A DNA stretch of 32,379 bases from SM1-50 sp964467345 (GCA_964467345.1 CAYXPY010000020.1:1-32379); one strand, 5' to 3'. Shown: positions 15,918 to 24,340, counted from the stretch's first letter. Translations and numbers: made by a program. Notes: generated from the letters alone by a model not told the origin.

Positions 15918-17042
15918 TTATTTTTTGTATTTCCATATAGGATTTTTTAACTCCCATTTATCATTTATTTTTTCAAAAAGATCTCTATTCCAGAATTTAT
16001 TTATAATCTGCCAGAATTCCTCCTCCGTATGGCCTACAAAATCGAGGAAATCCTGTAATGCTCTTTTATCGAGTTTAGAATCATATTTCTTTACAAGTTC
16101 AATCCCTTCATCTCGCGTGATTCGACCGGTTCGTATCCAATAACTTGAGACATCGGTCGCGCGAGCATGACCATATTTCGGATATTTAAGCCAAGGATGC
16201 ACGAGGTATCCTAAGGCATCTATCTGATCATAATCTTCGATGTATCCCTCTCGTTTCCATTCACCTGTGTCGTTCAGAGATTTGAAGCCATATTTCTTTG
16301 CGAGTTCCATGTTCTTAAAACCATCCCATCGCACGAAATAGCTTAGATAAATCGGATCCATTCCAGCTTTTTGGATTTCTTCCTGAGAGGGGTATATCAC
16401 TGCGTTCAAATCTTTCATGGTGATGTCATCATCTAACCAATACTCCCAATCGACGGCTTTCACCACATCGTTTTGGATTTGGTCTTTTGCACTATAGGTT
16501 TCCTCTGTTTGAAATCCACCGTATTCATAGCTGATGTTTTCTCCATAGACAATTAGAGGAATGTGAAAATTTATCCCCATTCGTATCGGGAAAACGTACA
16601 CTGCTTTATCCCAGTACCATGTTGGTGATCCCATTTTAACCAGTGCTTTCCAAAGGAATTTTTTCGCTATTTTTCGGTTAAGATGCAGGGAAATGGTATC
16701 GCAACCAAACGCCTCACTCATATTCGTGAAATTATGCAACCCTGTTTTTGTCCAGCTAAAATTATAAACGTTCACAAGGAGAGGATTCATGTGCATTAAT
16801 TCTTTCATTACATAGGTCTGAAAATAGCTGTCTTTTCCGCCACTTACCGCGATTATACAGTCGTAGTAAGAACCATTTTTTCCTCTGTATTTATCGCATA
16901 ATGTTTCTAATTCCTTAAATCGCTTATCCCAATCTATTCTTTTTCTTTCTTCGGCCACTCGACAAGCATGACACACTCCTTCTTCGTCAAATACAATTCC
17001 TGGTCGAGTATCAGGCATCACGCATTTTTTACAATATTTCAT
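15918..17042 (-). CDS. N-acetyl sugar amidotransferase (PseA/WbpG/PtmG family)
   Basis: A 374-residue PP-loop ATP pyrophosphatase. It begins MKYCKKCVMPDTRPG with zinc-type cysteines C4, C7, C24 and C27, then carries SGGKDS (67-72), the adenylation loop. The family converts an acetamido to an acetamidino group on bacterial pseudaminic/legionaminic acids (PseA, PtmG) or on ManNAc3NAcA (WbpG; AglY in Methanococcus). WbpG/AglY work with HisH- and HisF-like partners that make ammonia; none is in this window. The start is the ATG at 17042, five bases behind GGTGA; a TTG at 17066 is less likely. Its own TATA-like ACTATAAAAAC lies about 50 bases upstream, so it is probably transcribed separately from the adjoining legionaminate operon. 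Substrate could be legionaminate or the 3-acetamido uronic acid made at 25443-28039. Confidence 0.87.
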   Translation of the reverse strand: MKYCKKCVMPDTRPGIVFDEEGVCHACRVAEERKRIDWDKRFKELETLCDKYRGKNGSYYDCIIAVSGGKDSYFQTYVMKELMHMNPLLVNVYNFSWTKTGLHNFTNMSEAFGCDTISLHLNRKIAKKFLWKALVKMGSPTWYWDKAVYVFPIRMGINFHIPLIVYGENISYEYGGFQTEETYSAKDQIQNDVVKAVDWEYWLDDDITMKDLNAVIYPSQEEIQKAGMDPIYLSYFVRWDGFKNMELAKKYGFKSLNDTGEWKREGYIEDYDQIDALGYLVHPWLKYPKYGHARATDVSSYWIRTGRITRDEGIELVKKYDSKLDKRALQDFLDFVGHTEEEFWQIINKFWNRDLFEKINDKWELKNPIWKYKK

Positions 17043-17180
17043 GGGATTCACCATTGAAAATAACAACAGAAACGTATTGGTAATTAGTTTTTATAGTTTG
17101 AGATACCATCCCTCCATATGCTAATAAGATCAAATGAATAATATTTTATGAAAAAATACCAATAAAATTTAGAAAATAAT

Positions 17181-18209
17181 TCAATGGACTATTAACGTTT
17201 TTATCTGGTCCTTTGTCAGGGGTTTAATTTCTCTTGAATTGTACCTATTATACGTGCTGATGTGAGCATTTGGATAGTCTGAAGGTTCATATTTCATGTC
17301 GGGAAATTCTAGTTGTGGAGGAATAATAAGCATATCGTCTGTTTCAAAAACTTTTTTTGTTTCTGTCTCCGTCAACAGTTCTTCATATTTTTTTTCTCCC
17401 GGTCTCGGTCCTATTATCATCCTCTTAACCGTATCGGTTCTGATTCCGTATTTCTGAGCATATAAATCCACAATGACGTCGATTAAGTCTCCCATTTTCA
17501 CCACAGGCATCTTTAATATAAATATCTCTCCGCCTTTGGCAAGTATTGAGGCTTTAAAAACAAGGTCGATTGTATTGGATATCGACATCATAAAGCGAGT
17601 CATATCCGGATCCGTAATGGTAATTGGTTTTTTATTTCTAATTTGTTCCTCAAAGAGAGGGATGACAGACCCTCTTGAAAATAGTACATTACCAAAGCGG
17701 ACACATGAAAAAACCGTTTTTCTTATTCCTTTGTAATAATTCGCATCGATAATCAATTTTTCTGATAACAGTTTGGTCGCACCCATTGTATTTACTGGAT
17801 TAACAGCTTTGTCAGTGCTGATACTTATTACTTTTTCAACCCCACTGTTTAATGCCGCATCAATTACATTTTGTGTACCAACCACATTTGTCTTTATTGC
17901 TTCGAAAGGATTATACTCGCAGAGTGGAACATGTTTCAGTGCCGCTGCATGATAGACGATGTCGATATTTTCCATAGCAAGAGATAATCGCTCTTTATCT
18001 CGGATATCTCCAATGAGAAATCGTTTATTATCTCCTTCACCCAGTTCTTGAATTATCCGAAACATACTGTCTTCATCGTTACTTAGAATCCTAACAACAT
18101 CAGGCTCATATTGCAATAATTTTCTGACAATTTCGCTTCCGATAAAACCAGTTCCACCTGTTACTAGTATTTTCTTATTCTTGAAAATTTCTTTTAATTG
18201 TTTTTCCAT
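17181..18209 (-). CDS. legB: NDP-GlcNAc 4,6-dehydratase, LegB-like
   Basis: A 342-residue soluble extended SDR. Rossmann motif TGGTGFIG (17-24), AALKHVPLCE (about 89-98), and the active-site segment S131-T132-D133-K134, M142, K146 (NTMGATK). In the inverting dehydratase PseB the position of M142 is a Tyr, while retaining enzymes (WbpM, PglF and LegB types) have Met, so the sequence supports LegB over PseB. It would remove water from UDP- or GDP-GlcNAc to give the 4-keto-6-deoxy sugar, step one of legionaminate synthesis. It is last in the six-gene operon; legC's stop is immediately upstream. An in-frame GTG at 18218 abuts that stop; ATG at 18209, five bases after GTGA, looks better. Confidence 0.87.
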   Translation of the reverse strand: MEKQLKEIFKNKKILVTGGTGFIGSEIVRKLLQYEPDVVRILSNDEDSMFRIIQELGEGDNKRFLIGDIRDKERLSLAMENIDIVYHAAALKHVPLCEYNPFEAIKTNVVGTQNVIDAALNSGVEKVISISTDKAVNPVNTMGATKLLSEKLIIDANYYKGIRKTVFSCVRFGNVLFSRGSVIPLFEEQIRNKKPITITDPDMTRFMMSISNTIDLVFKASILAKGGEIFILKMPVVKMGDLIDVIVDLYAQKYGIRTDTVKRMIIGPRPGEKKYEELLTETETKKVFETDDMLIIPPQLEFPDMKYEPSDYPNAHISTYNRYNSREIKPLTKDQIKTLIVH

Positions 18210-18218
18210 TTCTATCAC

Positions 18219-19349
18219 TCACAAACACTCTTTGATGGAATGGATGATATAGTCCATCTGGTTGTTTTTTAAACGGGGGTATAACGGCAGGGTAAGGATT
18301 CTTTTTGATATTTCTTCAGTTCTTGGCAAATCTCCTTTTCGATATCCATATTTTTCTTTATAAAATGTTGTAAGATGTACTGGAGAAAAATACACTTTAG
18401 TCATAATACCAGCTTTCGATAACTCTTTTTGTATCGCATTTCTACTTTTTTCATCGTTTAATTGAATTGTATACATTTGAAAAACATGGTAATGATTATT
18501 AATTTTTTTTGGAGTTTTTATGGTATTAAATTTCGATAATTTTTTATCATAATATTGTGCTTTTTCCCGCCTCATTTTGATTATTTTATCGATTTTATTG
18601 AATTGTGATAAAACAAGTCCTGCACTGATACTCGACATTCTGAAGTTATATCCTATCTGTATATAATCAAATTCACTCGTGGTTGAAAAATAATTCTTTT
18701 TATCTTCAAGCCTACCATGAGAGCGAATAAATTTAAGTGTTTCGTATAACTGTTTTGAATTAGTAACAGTTAATCCACCTTCCCCCGCAGTAATGATTTT
18801 ATTTTGACAGAAACTAAAAATTGCAGACTCACCGAAGGTACCTACCATCTTTTTATTAATTCTTGACCCAAGTGATTCAGCGGCATCTTCGATCAATAAG
18901 AGACCATGATCATCTGCTATATCTCTGAGAGCCTTAATTTCTTTACACGGAGCTCCACCATAATGGACCGGCAGTATTGCTTTTGTCTTGTTTGTTATTT
19001 TTTCCTTTACATCTTCTGGGTCTAGACCATATGTCTCATCTTCAATTTCAGCAAAAATAGGTTTAGCATTAGCAAGTATTACAGAATTTGCTGTTGAAAT
19101 GAAAGTGAAAGAAGGAACAATCACCTCACCACCAGCCACCTGATGCGCAATCAAATCAGCATGTAATGCTGATGTCCCTGAGTTGAATGTTACAGCATAT
19201 TTAGCACCGGTATAGTCTGCGATTTTTTGTTCCAGTTGTAATGTCTCTGGACCGGTTGTCCAATAATTACCTCTTCTGATGACACGAGATATTGATTGAA
19301 CATCGTCTTTTTCCCAGTATATTTCGAATAACGGAATTTTCCAGGTCAT
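18219..19349 (-). CDS. legC: PLP-dependent sugar aminotransferase, LegC-like
   Basis: A 376-residue DegT/DnrJ/EryC1-family enzyme. GTSALH (58-63) is the PLP phosphate region, EDAAES (154-159) holds the Asp that pairs with the pyridine nitrogen, and K184 (CQNKIITAGEGG) is the Schiff-base lysine. All are intact and the length is standard. It would aminate the 4-keto group of the LegB product. It overlaps legH by four bases (ATGA) and directly abuts legB. The gene is strikingly AT-rich. A second member of the same family (26936-28036) is only distantly similar and belongs to another pathway. Assignment to legionaminate synthesis rests on the neighbours. Confidence 0.85.
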   Translation of the reverse strand: MTWKIPLFEIYWEKDDVQSISRVIRRGNYWTTGPETLQLEQKIADYTGAKYAVTFNSGTSALHADLIAHQVAGGEVIVPSFTFISTANSVILANAKPIFAEIEDETYGLDPEDVKEKITNKTKAILPVHYGGAPCKEIKALRDIADDHGLLLIEDAAESLGSRINKKMVGTFGESAIFSFCQNKIITAGEGGLTVTNSKQLYETLKFIRSHGRLEDKKNYFSTTSEFDYIQIGYNFRMSSISAGLVLSQFNKIDKIIKMRREKAQYYDKKLSKFNTIKTPKKINNHYHVFQMYTIQLNDEKSRNAIQKELSKAGIMTKVYFSPVHLTTFYKEKYGYRKGDLPRTEEISKRILTLPLYPRLKNNQMDYIIHSIKECL

Positions 19350-19750
19350 TTCCTTTTCTTCCTTGATATTTTTACCGGTACACCATAGGCGACACTGTTC
19401 TCAGGGATACTTTTGTTGACAAAGCTGAATGCTCCGATAACCGCATTTTTACCAACGGTGACGCCGGGCATCACGACAGAATGTGTGCCAATGCAGCTGT
19501 TTTCTTCTAGAACAACCGGTCCTTTTTTATTGTCAATCGTTGAAATGGTATAAATAGAACAATGTGAACCTATCTGAACGTTATCGTGCATCGTTACTCC
19601 ATATTTGGCGTTGATATAGGTAAACGCACCAATGTCCACATTTTTCCCAAGTTTCAGATTTTCATGATGCTGACACATCCAATTCCAGCGGGTCATATTC
19701 TTCTTATCGAATTTAGGATAGCTCCATTTTTCAAATCTCTTCTCAACCAT
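19346..19750 (-). CDS. legH: N-acetyltransferase of the hexapeptide type, LegH-like
   Basis: A 134-residue left-handed beta-helix acetyltransferase. Hexapeptide repeats run from about 33 (LKLGKNVDIGAFTYI) through VQIGSHCSIYTI, NSCIGTHSVVMPGVTVGKNAVIGAFSFV to the closing VAYGVPVKIS. It lacks the N-terminal pyridine-nucleotide-like domain of PglD-type enzymes and is a compact member. It would acetylate the 4-amino group made by LegC. It starts at ATG 19750 with a partial GAGTGG Shine-Dalgarno (a GTG at 19759 is the alternative), 15 bases after legG, and overlaps legC by four. In LegH and PseH functions unrelated acetyltransferase folds are used in different organisms, so the role is read from context. 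Confidence 0.8.
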   Translation of the reverse strand: MVEKRFEKWSYPKFDKKNMTRWNWMCQHHENLKLGKNVDIGAFTYINAKYGVTMHDNVQIGSHCSIYTISTIDNKKGPVVLEENSCIGTHSVVMPGVTVGKNAVIGAFSFVNKSIPENSVAYGVPVKISRKKRK

Positions 19751-19765
19751 TGTGTCCACTCAAGG

Positions 19766-20911
19766 TTAATATGTAATTTGTTTCTGTATCAATGATTCAT
19801 TTAATTCAATGCTCTTTAATATATTTACAATTCGTTCAGCTGCGTGTCCATCTCCGAATGTATTCACACATTTTTGAAGTTTCTTAAAGAAATCCTTATC
19901 GAATAATGCTTTTTGTATCGCTGCGAGGATTTCGTCCTTTTTTGGTTCGACATCTATAATATTCATTGAACGGTCTCGCCCCCGTTGTCGACTTCCGATA
20001 TTCACAACAGGGACATGAAAAGCCGGTGCCTCGATGATACCACTACTTGAATTTCCAATCATAACATCAACAGATTTCATCAATCCCAAATAATCTTGAT
20101 GCGGAAGAGTGATAAAAGGATGGAGATAGGATTTTCCTTCGTATTTTTTTATCAACGTTCGGAATTGATCCCCACCAGCATCAACATTTGGATAAAACAA
20201 TATCGTTTGTTCTTTCAAGGAATCTAGAACCTCAAGTAATGTTTCTAGTTGAGAAAACCCCCTGTCCTTCAATGTTGTAATGGGATGAAACACGACAAGA
20301 AATGTTGTTTTCCCTTCATCGAGATTATACTTATTGAATATCTCTTTTTTTGAGGGTAACGGTATATTTAAGATAGTATCAAGGGTGAGGGCACCGGTTA
20401 CAAAAATCCGTTTTCGTTCTTCACCCATCTTCTCCACTCGCTTTGCATTCTGGCTCGTATGGACGAAATGGACGTGAGCCAGCTTTGTAATAGCGTGTCG
20501 TATGGATTCATCAATCGTCGTGCCTGTGACATCCCCTCCATTGACATGAGCAACAGGGATGTTAAGATAACACGCTGCTAATGCTGCTGCTAAGGATTCG
20601 CTTCTGTCCCCAAGAACGACAAGAACATCAGGGCGGTTTTCATTGAGGAATTCAGCAAAAGTTCGTATCCCTGACGAGAGATAAAGGGCCATATCTTTGA
20701 GGGAGTCTCCCAGTAAATCCATCGGTATTTCTATTGAAGAGGGAAAATCATTCTTCACAATTTCACGGGTGTTTCCGAATTTAGGTAATAAGTGGGTTCC
20801 TGTCACTAGAGGCATTAACTTTAAATCTACATCTTTTTGTATTGCACTCATTAACGGTTTCAGATACCCGTACTCTGCTCGGCTACCGGTAACCACCGCA
20901 ATTGTTCTCAT
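19766..20911 (-). CDS. legG: Hydrolysing NDP-sugar 2-epimerase, LegG/NeuC-like
   Basis: A 381-residue GT-B-fold epimerase. The N-terminus TGSRAEYGYLKPL is characteristic of the hydrolysing NeuC/LegG branch; GDRSESLAAALAA (101-113), HVNGGDVTGTTIDESIRHAITKLA (122-145), NSSSGIIE (287-294) and GSRQRGR (306-312) follow. In the pathway it inverts C2 and releases the nucleotide to give 2,4-diacetamido-2,4,6-trideoxymannose. The non-hydrolysing WecB/WbpI type would instead retain UDP; the N-terminal and RQRGR features argue against that. It starts two bases after the legI stop. The product is the acceptor for LegI. Confidence 0.9.
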   Translation of the reverse strand: MRTIAVVTGSRAEYGYLKPLMSAIQKDVDLKLMPLVTGTHLLPKFGNTREIVKNDFPSSIEIPMDLLGDSLKDMALYLSSGIRTFAEFLNENRPDVLVVLGDRSESLAAALAACYLNIPVAHVNGGDVTGTTIDESIRHAITKLAHVHFVHTSQNAKRVEKMGEERKRIFVTGALTLDTILNIPLPSKKEIFNKYNLDEGKTTFLVVFHPITTLKDRGFSQLETLLEVLDSLKEQTILFYPNVDAGGDQFRTLIKKYEGKSYLHPFITLPHQDYLGLMKSVDVMIGNSSSGIIEAPAFHVPVVNIGSRQRGRDRSMNIIDVEPKKDEILAAIQKALFDKDFFKKLQKCVNTFGDGHAAERIVNILKSIELNESLIQKQITY

Positions 20912-20913
20912 AG

Positions 20914-21960
20914 TTATTCTACCATATCCCAGTGAAGTATCTCATCAGCGGTGATATCTTTTTTTGTTTTTTTACCGATGATTTTTTCTATTTCGGCAGG
21001 GGAGATACCGACACCAGGTCGTTTTATTACCAGCATGTCTTTTGTAATGACCTCACCTTTCTTGATGTTTCTTGCCGAAATAATACTTTTTCGTACAATT
21101 TCACGTATTGTCTTCTCCGACTCTGTTGGCCTTTTTTCTGATGACCCTAGTATCGTTTCGACGTTGCGGATCTGAAGGATCATCTCTTTCAGTTCGTGTG
21201 GTTCTAACGAGGCCTTATGATCAGGACCGGGTAAAGTTCTATCAAGGGTGATATGTTTTTCTATGACTGATGCCCCCAGTGCGAGTGCAACTGCTGAAAC
21301 CAAATATCCCTTCGTGTGATCCGAGTACCCCACCAGACAATCAAATTCCTGTTGCATTGTGCTCATGGCTCGTAAGTTTACCTCTTCATACGAACAAGGG
21401 TAGTTGGTCGTACAGTGCAGTAAAATAATTTGTGTATTGCCCATGGATGAAACAGCATGATACGCTTGTTTCACTTCTTCAAGGGTTGCCATTCCTGTGC
21501 CAAGTATCATTGGTTTTTTCTTTTTTGCTGCGTGTTGCAAAGCAGGGGTGTTGGTAAGATCTCCGGATCCAAACTTGTATGCAGGTGCTAAAGGGTCAAG
21601 AAAATCGATGGCGTCAAAGGAATGGGGTGATGATAAAAAAATGATGTTTTTTCTATCACAATATTCTTTCAGGTCTGTAAAATGGTCATGGTTGAGTGCA
21701 TATTTCTTAAGCATATCTATTTGTTTTATGTTTTTTCCAATGTTGTTTCGTGCATACTCTGCTATATCAGTGCTCTGAAGGACAACTCCCTCGGGGGTGA
21801 AGGTTTGGAATTTCACAGCATCAGCATGCGCAGCGACCGATGCATCAACGAGTTTCTTTGCTAAATCAAGTTCCCCGTTGTGATTGACTCCTGCTTCTGC
21901 TATGAAAAAGCAGGGATGACCAACCCCAATTGTCCTGTTTTTTATTGTGATAGATTTCAA
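20914..21960 (-). CDS. legI: N-acetylneuraminate/legionaminate synthase, LegI (NeuB family)
   Basis: A 348-residue NeuB-type synthase. The TIM-barrel N-domain shows FIAEAGVNHNGE (19-30), the AVKFQTF strand (48-54), SSPHS (110-114), LHCTTNYP (181-188), GYSDHT (211-216) and EKHITLDRTLPGPDH (234-248); the C-terminal SAF antifreeze-like domain starts near 290 (RKSIISARNIKKGEVI). It condenses the 6-deoxy-diacetamido-mannose with phosphoenolpyruvate to form the nine-carbon acid. The start codon is TTG, five bases after GAGGGG, and overlaps the legF stop (TTGA), so initiation probably depends on coupling. NeuB, LegI and PseI are hard to separate by eye; the legB-C-G neighbours favour LegI. Confidence 0.9.
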   Translation of the reverse strand: MKSITIKNRTIGVGHPCFFIAEAGVNHNGELDLAKKLVDASVAAHADAVKFQTFTPEGVVLQSTDIAEYARNNIGKNIKQIDMLKKYALNHDHFTDLKEYCDRKNIIFLSSPHSFDAIDFLDPLAPAYKFGSGDLTNTPALQHAAKKKKPMILGTGMATLEEVKQAYHAVSSMGNTQIILLHCTTNYPCSYEEVNLRAMSTMQQEFDCLVGYSDHTKGYLVSAVALALGASVIEKHITLDRTLPGPDHKASLEPHELKEMILQIRNVETILGSSEKRPTESEKTIREIVRKSIISARNIKKGEVITKDMLVIKRPGVGISPAEIEKIIGKKTKKDITADEILHWDMVE

Positions 21961-22652
21961 TTTTTCCCCTCTCTTGTACGTAGTAAAAATTCAGCTATGG
22001 AAAAATCAAATTCATCATCAATATCGATACTTCTTTCACGTGGCATGATAAAGGAGAGGTTTTGTTTTGTATAAAAAGACCGGTACTTGAGGAAAGAACC
22101 CAGATGGGTAATAAAAATCGAACCATTCGGTCGATAGAGTTTTGGTAAATCTTGGGAGCGTTTGAGCGAACCGCTTGCAAACTCTGGTTTTAGGAAACCT
22201 TTTTCAATACGGAAAGCCCAATAGGGTGTATGGTCATATTCTGTTACACTGATAAGAGAATCTCCAGATGAACCAAGAAAGATCTGCATGGCAGAGTCAA
22301 TGTCCTCTGTTGTCCGTAATGGGGATGTCGGTTGTAACAATATGATTATGTCAGGGACATATTGCTCCTTTTTCTGAAGCTGCTCAAGAACATTTATGAC
22401 CACATCGTCTGTCAGACTTTCATCCCTAGCCAGTTCCTCGGGTCGTAGTATTACTTCTACACCGTTTGATTGCGCTATCTGGGCAATAGTTGTATCTTCT
22501 GTTGAAACGACGAAACGATTAACATACTGGGATTTCTTTATGGCATCAATCGTATAGACGAGCAATGGTTTACCATTAAGGATCTTGATATTTTTTTCAG
22601 GGAGTCGCTTACTTCCCAATCTCGCTGGTATCACCGCAAGGATCTTGTTCAT
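21957..22652 (-). CDS. legF: CMP-nonulosonate (legionaminate) cytidylyltransferase, LegF
   Basis: A 231-residue enzyme of the CMP-NeuAc synthetase family. The nucleotide loop PARLGSKRLPEKN (9-21), STEDTTIAQIA (50-60), RDESLTDDVV (about 78-87) and LLQPTSPLRTTEDID (104-118) are all present, as is the terminal IDIDDEFDFSIAE. It activates the acid with CTP. GTGAG five bases before the ATG fits a Shine-Dalgarno. It is the first gene of the legionaminate operon; the 96-base gap to the GT-B gene upstream contains A/T elements that could be a promoter. The family identity is firm; that the substrate is legionaminic and not pseudaminic or neuraminic acid follows from the other operon genes. Confidence 0.9.
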   Translation of the reverse strand: MNKILAVIPARLGSKRLPEKNIKILNGKPLLVYTIDAIKKSQYVNRFVVSTEDTTIAQIAQSNGVEVILRPEELARDESLTDDVVINVLEQLQKKEQYVPDIIILLQPTSPLRTTEDIDSAMQIFLGSSGDSLISVTEYDHTPYWAFRIEKGFLKPEFASGSLKRSQDLPKLYRPNGSIFITHLGSFLKYRSFYTKQNLSFIMPRERSIDIDDEFDFSIAEFLLRTREGKN

Positions 22653-22748
22653 AGTCTCTCACTTGACAAGGTATTTTCCATATTTGTATCGATTCATTGC
22701 TAAGTAACATATTCAATTCGATAAAATAATCTTTTCCCATAAAATCTT

Positions 22749-24290
22749 TTAAATGATGTTGATATCGGTAAAAAAATTTTCCAAACATGATTTCGGAGAA
22801 TGCATGAAGAAATTATCTGCAACAGATCTGATTTCGGAGACCGTATCGGTATAATGCATGATGATAGTATGGAATGACTCGAAAAACTGGGTTGGAGATG
22901 CAACGATATACGGTGTTTGTTTCCCTTGAGTGACGTTTAAGATATCAACGAAGATGTTTGGAATCCCAAAAGCTATAGCCTCAAGTCCACTCGTAGAATA
23001 GACCGTGGCATGAACATCCGCAACAGGAAAGAGTTTGAACGTGTCTTCGTATTTATCGACAAGAATGATATGCTTATATTTTTTTAATTCAGAATAACTA
23101 TTTTTGTCATAAGGATGTGGTTTGAATAGAATTCCAACATCCTTGTTTTCTTGTTCGAGGAGGACTGCAGTTTTGATGACGAATTTCTGTATTTCGGCTG
23201 CCATTATCCACTGCGATGTAAAAAGGATGTTTCTTTGAAACGGTGAGAGGGAATCTTTTAATCCAGGCTTTTTCTCCAGCTCCTTTAAAGTCTGTTCAAG
23301 GTACGGGTATCCTACTGAGATGACTTTTTCTCTATCAAAAAGGTTCCCATTCCTTACTAACTCTGTATAGATTTTACCCTGAGTGAGTAAAAAATCTGGA
23401 ACGCAATCTTTGTTTGTGGTAGGCGCCGAGCGTCGATACGCCGGCAGATAGGCAGTAATCAACCCATGTTGGAGTTCAATCGAGGGGATATTAAGTTCTT
23501 TGCATGCTTGTGAGAGAGCCATGGGGAATCGGCCATATCCACATCGAATTAGCACAGCCTTCGGTCTGATTTTTAAAAGCATTTGATGGAGGAAATATTT
23601 TACTGCGACGAAAACGGTGATAAAATCGTTGATATCCTTTGTCAGTTTTGTCGTATCAACAGATGTAACCGCACTCACATGTTGAATGATTTGCTGAAGG
23701 ATTTCATAAGAGTGCATTGTAAAATTGCTACGCCCGGAGATTTTATTTAATAACAAATCCCAATAGGTTCGCGTCCAAATAGGGAAATGCATAGGAACAT
23801 GGTGCCATGAATACACAGGTCTGTCGTATTTTCTGCGATATCCAGTGGTCTCTGGCCATTCGAAGACCGCGAGTTTATCCTCTAGGATGTCGTAGAGGGG
23901 ATCTAGGTAGATATCGTAGTAGGTATCGTGGTAGAGTTTTCTGCTCTCGCTGCTAGAAAATCCACAGACAGTGATGTCTTTGGGGAGATCGAGTGGAATA
24001 AAACCTTCTTTGAAAACAGAGAGTATTGATTTTACGTTATGTATACTGAGTTTTTTCTTGATTGCTTTTTCATCTGGTTTCTGGAAATGAGAATAAAGAA
24101 AGACCCTTAGGAGATTCCAAATCCTGGTCCCATCAGACAGTTGTATGGCGTCTATTTGATAGGTCTCTTCTATTGTTTTTATGAGTTCGTAAGCGGTTTG
24201 GTTGTTGATTTTTCCAGAGACGTTCAGGTCATATTGATTGTAAAATTCCATAATCTGTGTAGCGATTTGTTCTGGTGTGTTCTTTATCAT
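22749..24290 (-). CDS. GT-B-like surface-glycan transferase, candidate nonulosonate transferase
   Basis: A 513-residue protein with no close named family that I recognise. The N-terminal 200 residues hold a helical region and a metabolic-looking segment (RPVYSWHHVPMHFPIWTRTYWD). The C-terminal half looks like one half of a GT-B fold: RCGYGRFPMALSQACKELNI and IELQHGL, KPHPYD with H392-P393, and YSTSGLEAIAFGIP with S432-T-S-G. HP and S/T-S motifs about 40 residues apart occur in bacterial sialyl- and Kdo-transferases that use CMP-sugars, and also in CDP-glycerol transferases. Immediately upstream of legF, it is the best candidate in the window to use CMP-legionaminate; that is inference. ATG 24290 lies about 45 bases downstream of an A/T box; a TTG at 24317 is less likely. 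Confidence 0.65.
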   Translation of the reverse strand: MIKNTPEQIATQIMEFYNQYDLNVSGKINNQTAYELIKTIEETYQIDAIQLSDGTRIWNLLRVFLYSHFQKPDEKAIKKKLSIHNVKSILSVFKEGFIPLDLPKDITVCGFSSSESRKLYHDTYYDIYLDPLYDILEDKLAVFEWPETTGYRRKYDRPVYSWHHVPMHFPIWTRTYWDLLLNKISGRSNFTMHSYEILQQIIQHVSAVTSVDTTKLTKDINDFITVFVAVKYFLHQMLLKIRPKAVLIRCGYGRFPMALSQACKELNIPSIELQHGLITAYLPAYRRSAPTTNKDCVPDFLLTQGKIYTELVRNGNLFDREKVISVGYPYLEQTLKELEKKPGLKDSLSPFQRNILFTSQWIMAAEIQKFVIKTAVLLEQENKDVGILFKPHPYDKNSYSELKKYKHIILVDKYEDTFKLFPVADVHATVYSTSGLEAIAFGIPNIFVDILNVTQGKQTPYIVASPTQFFESFHTIIMHYTDTVSEIRSVADNFFMHSPKSCLENFFTDINII

Positions 24291-24326
24291 AGTGAAGGCC
24301 ACTAGTCTTGTTATCAAGGTAGTGTG

Positions 24327-24340
24327 ATTAATATTAAATA
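24327..24340. promoter_or_regulatory. Divergent A/T box between the two glycosyltransferase genes
   Basis: ATTAATATTAAATA is almost symmetric and sits midway between divergent starts at 24290 (minus) and 24364 (plus). It is suitably placed to act as a TATA element in either direction; for the plus gene it implies an almost leaderless message. Confidence 0.4.

Noticed and set aside
17181..22652. Pseudaminic acid operon
   Set aside because: The dehydratase has Met rather than Tyr in the active site, and the operon has a hydrolysing 2-epimerase (LegG/NeuC-like) instead of the PseG UDP-sugar hydrolase.
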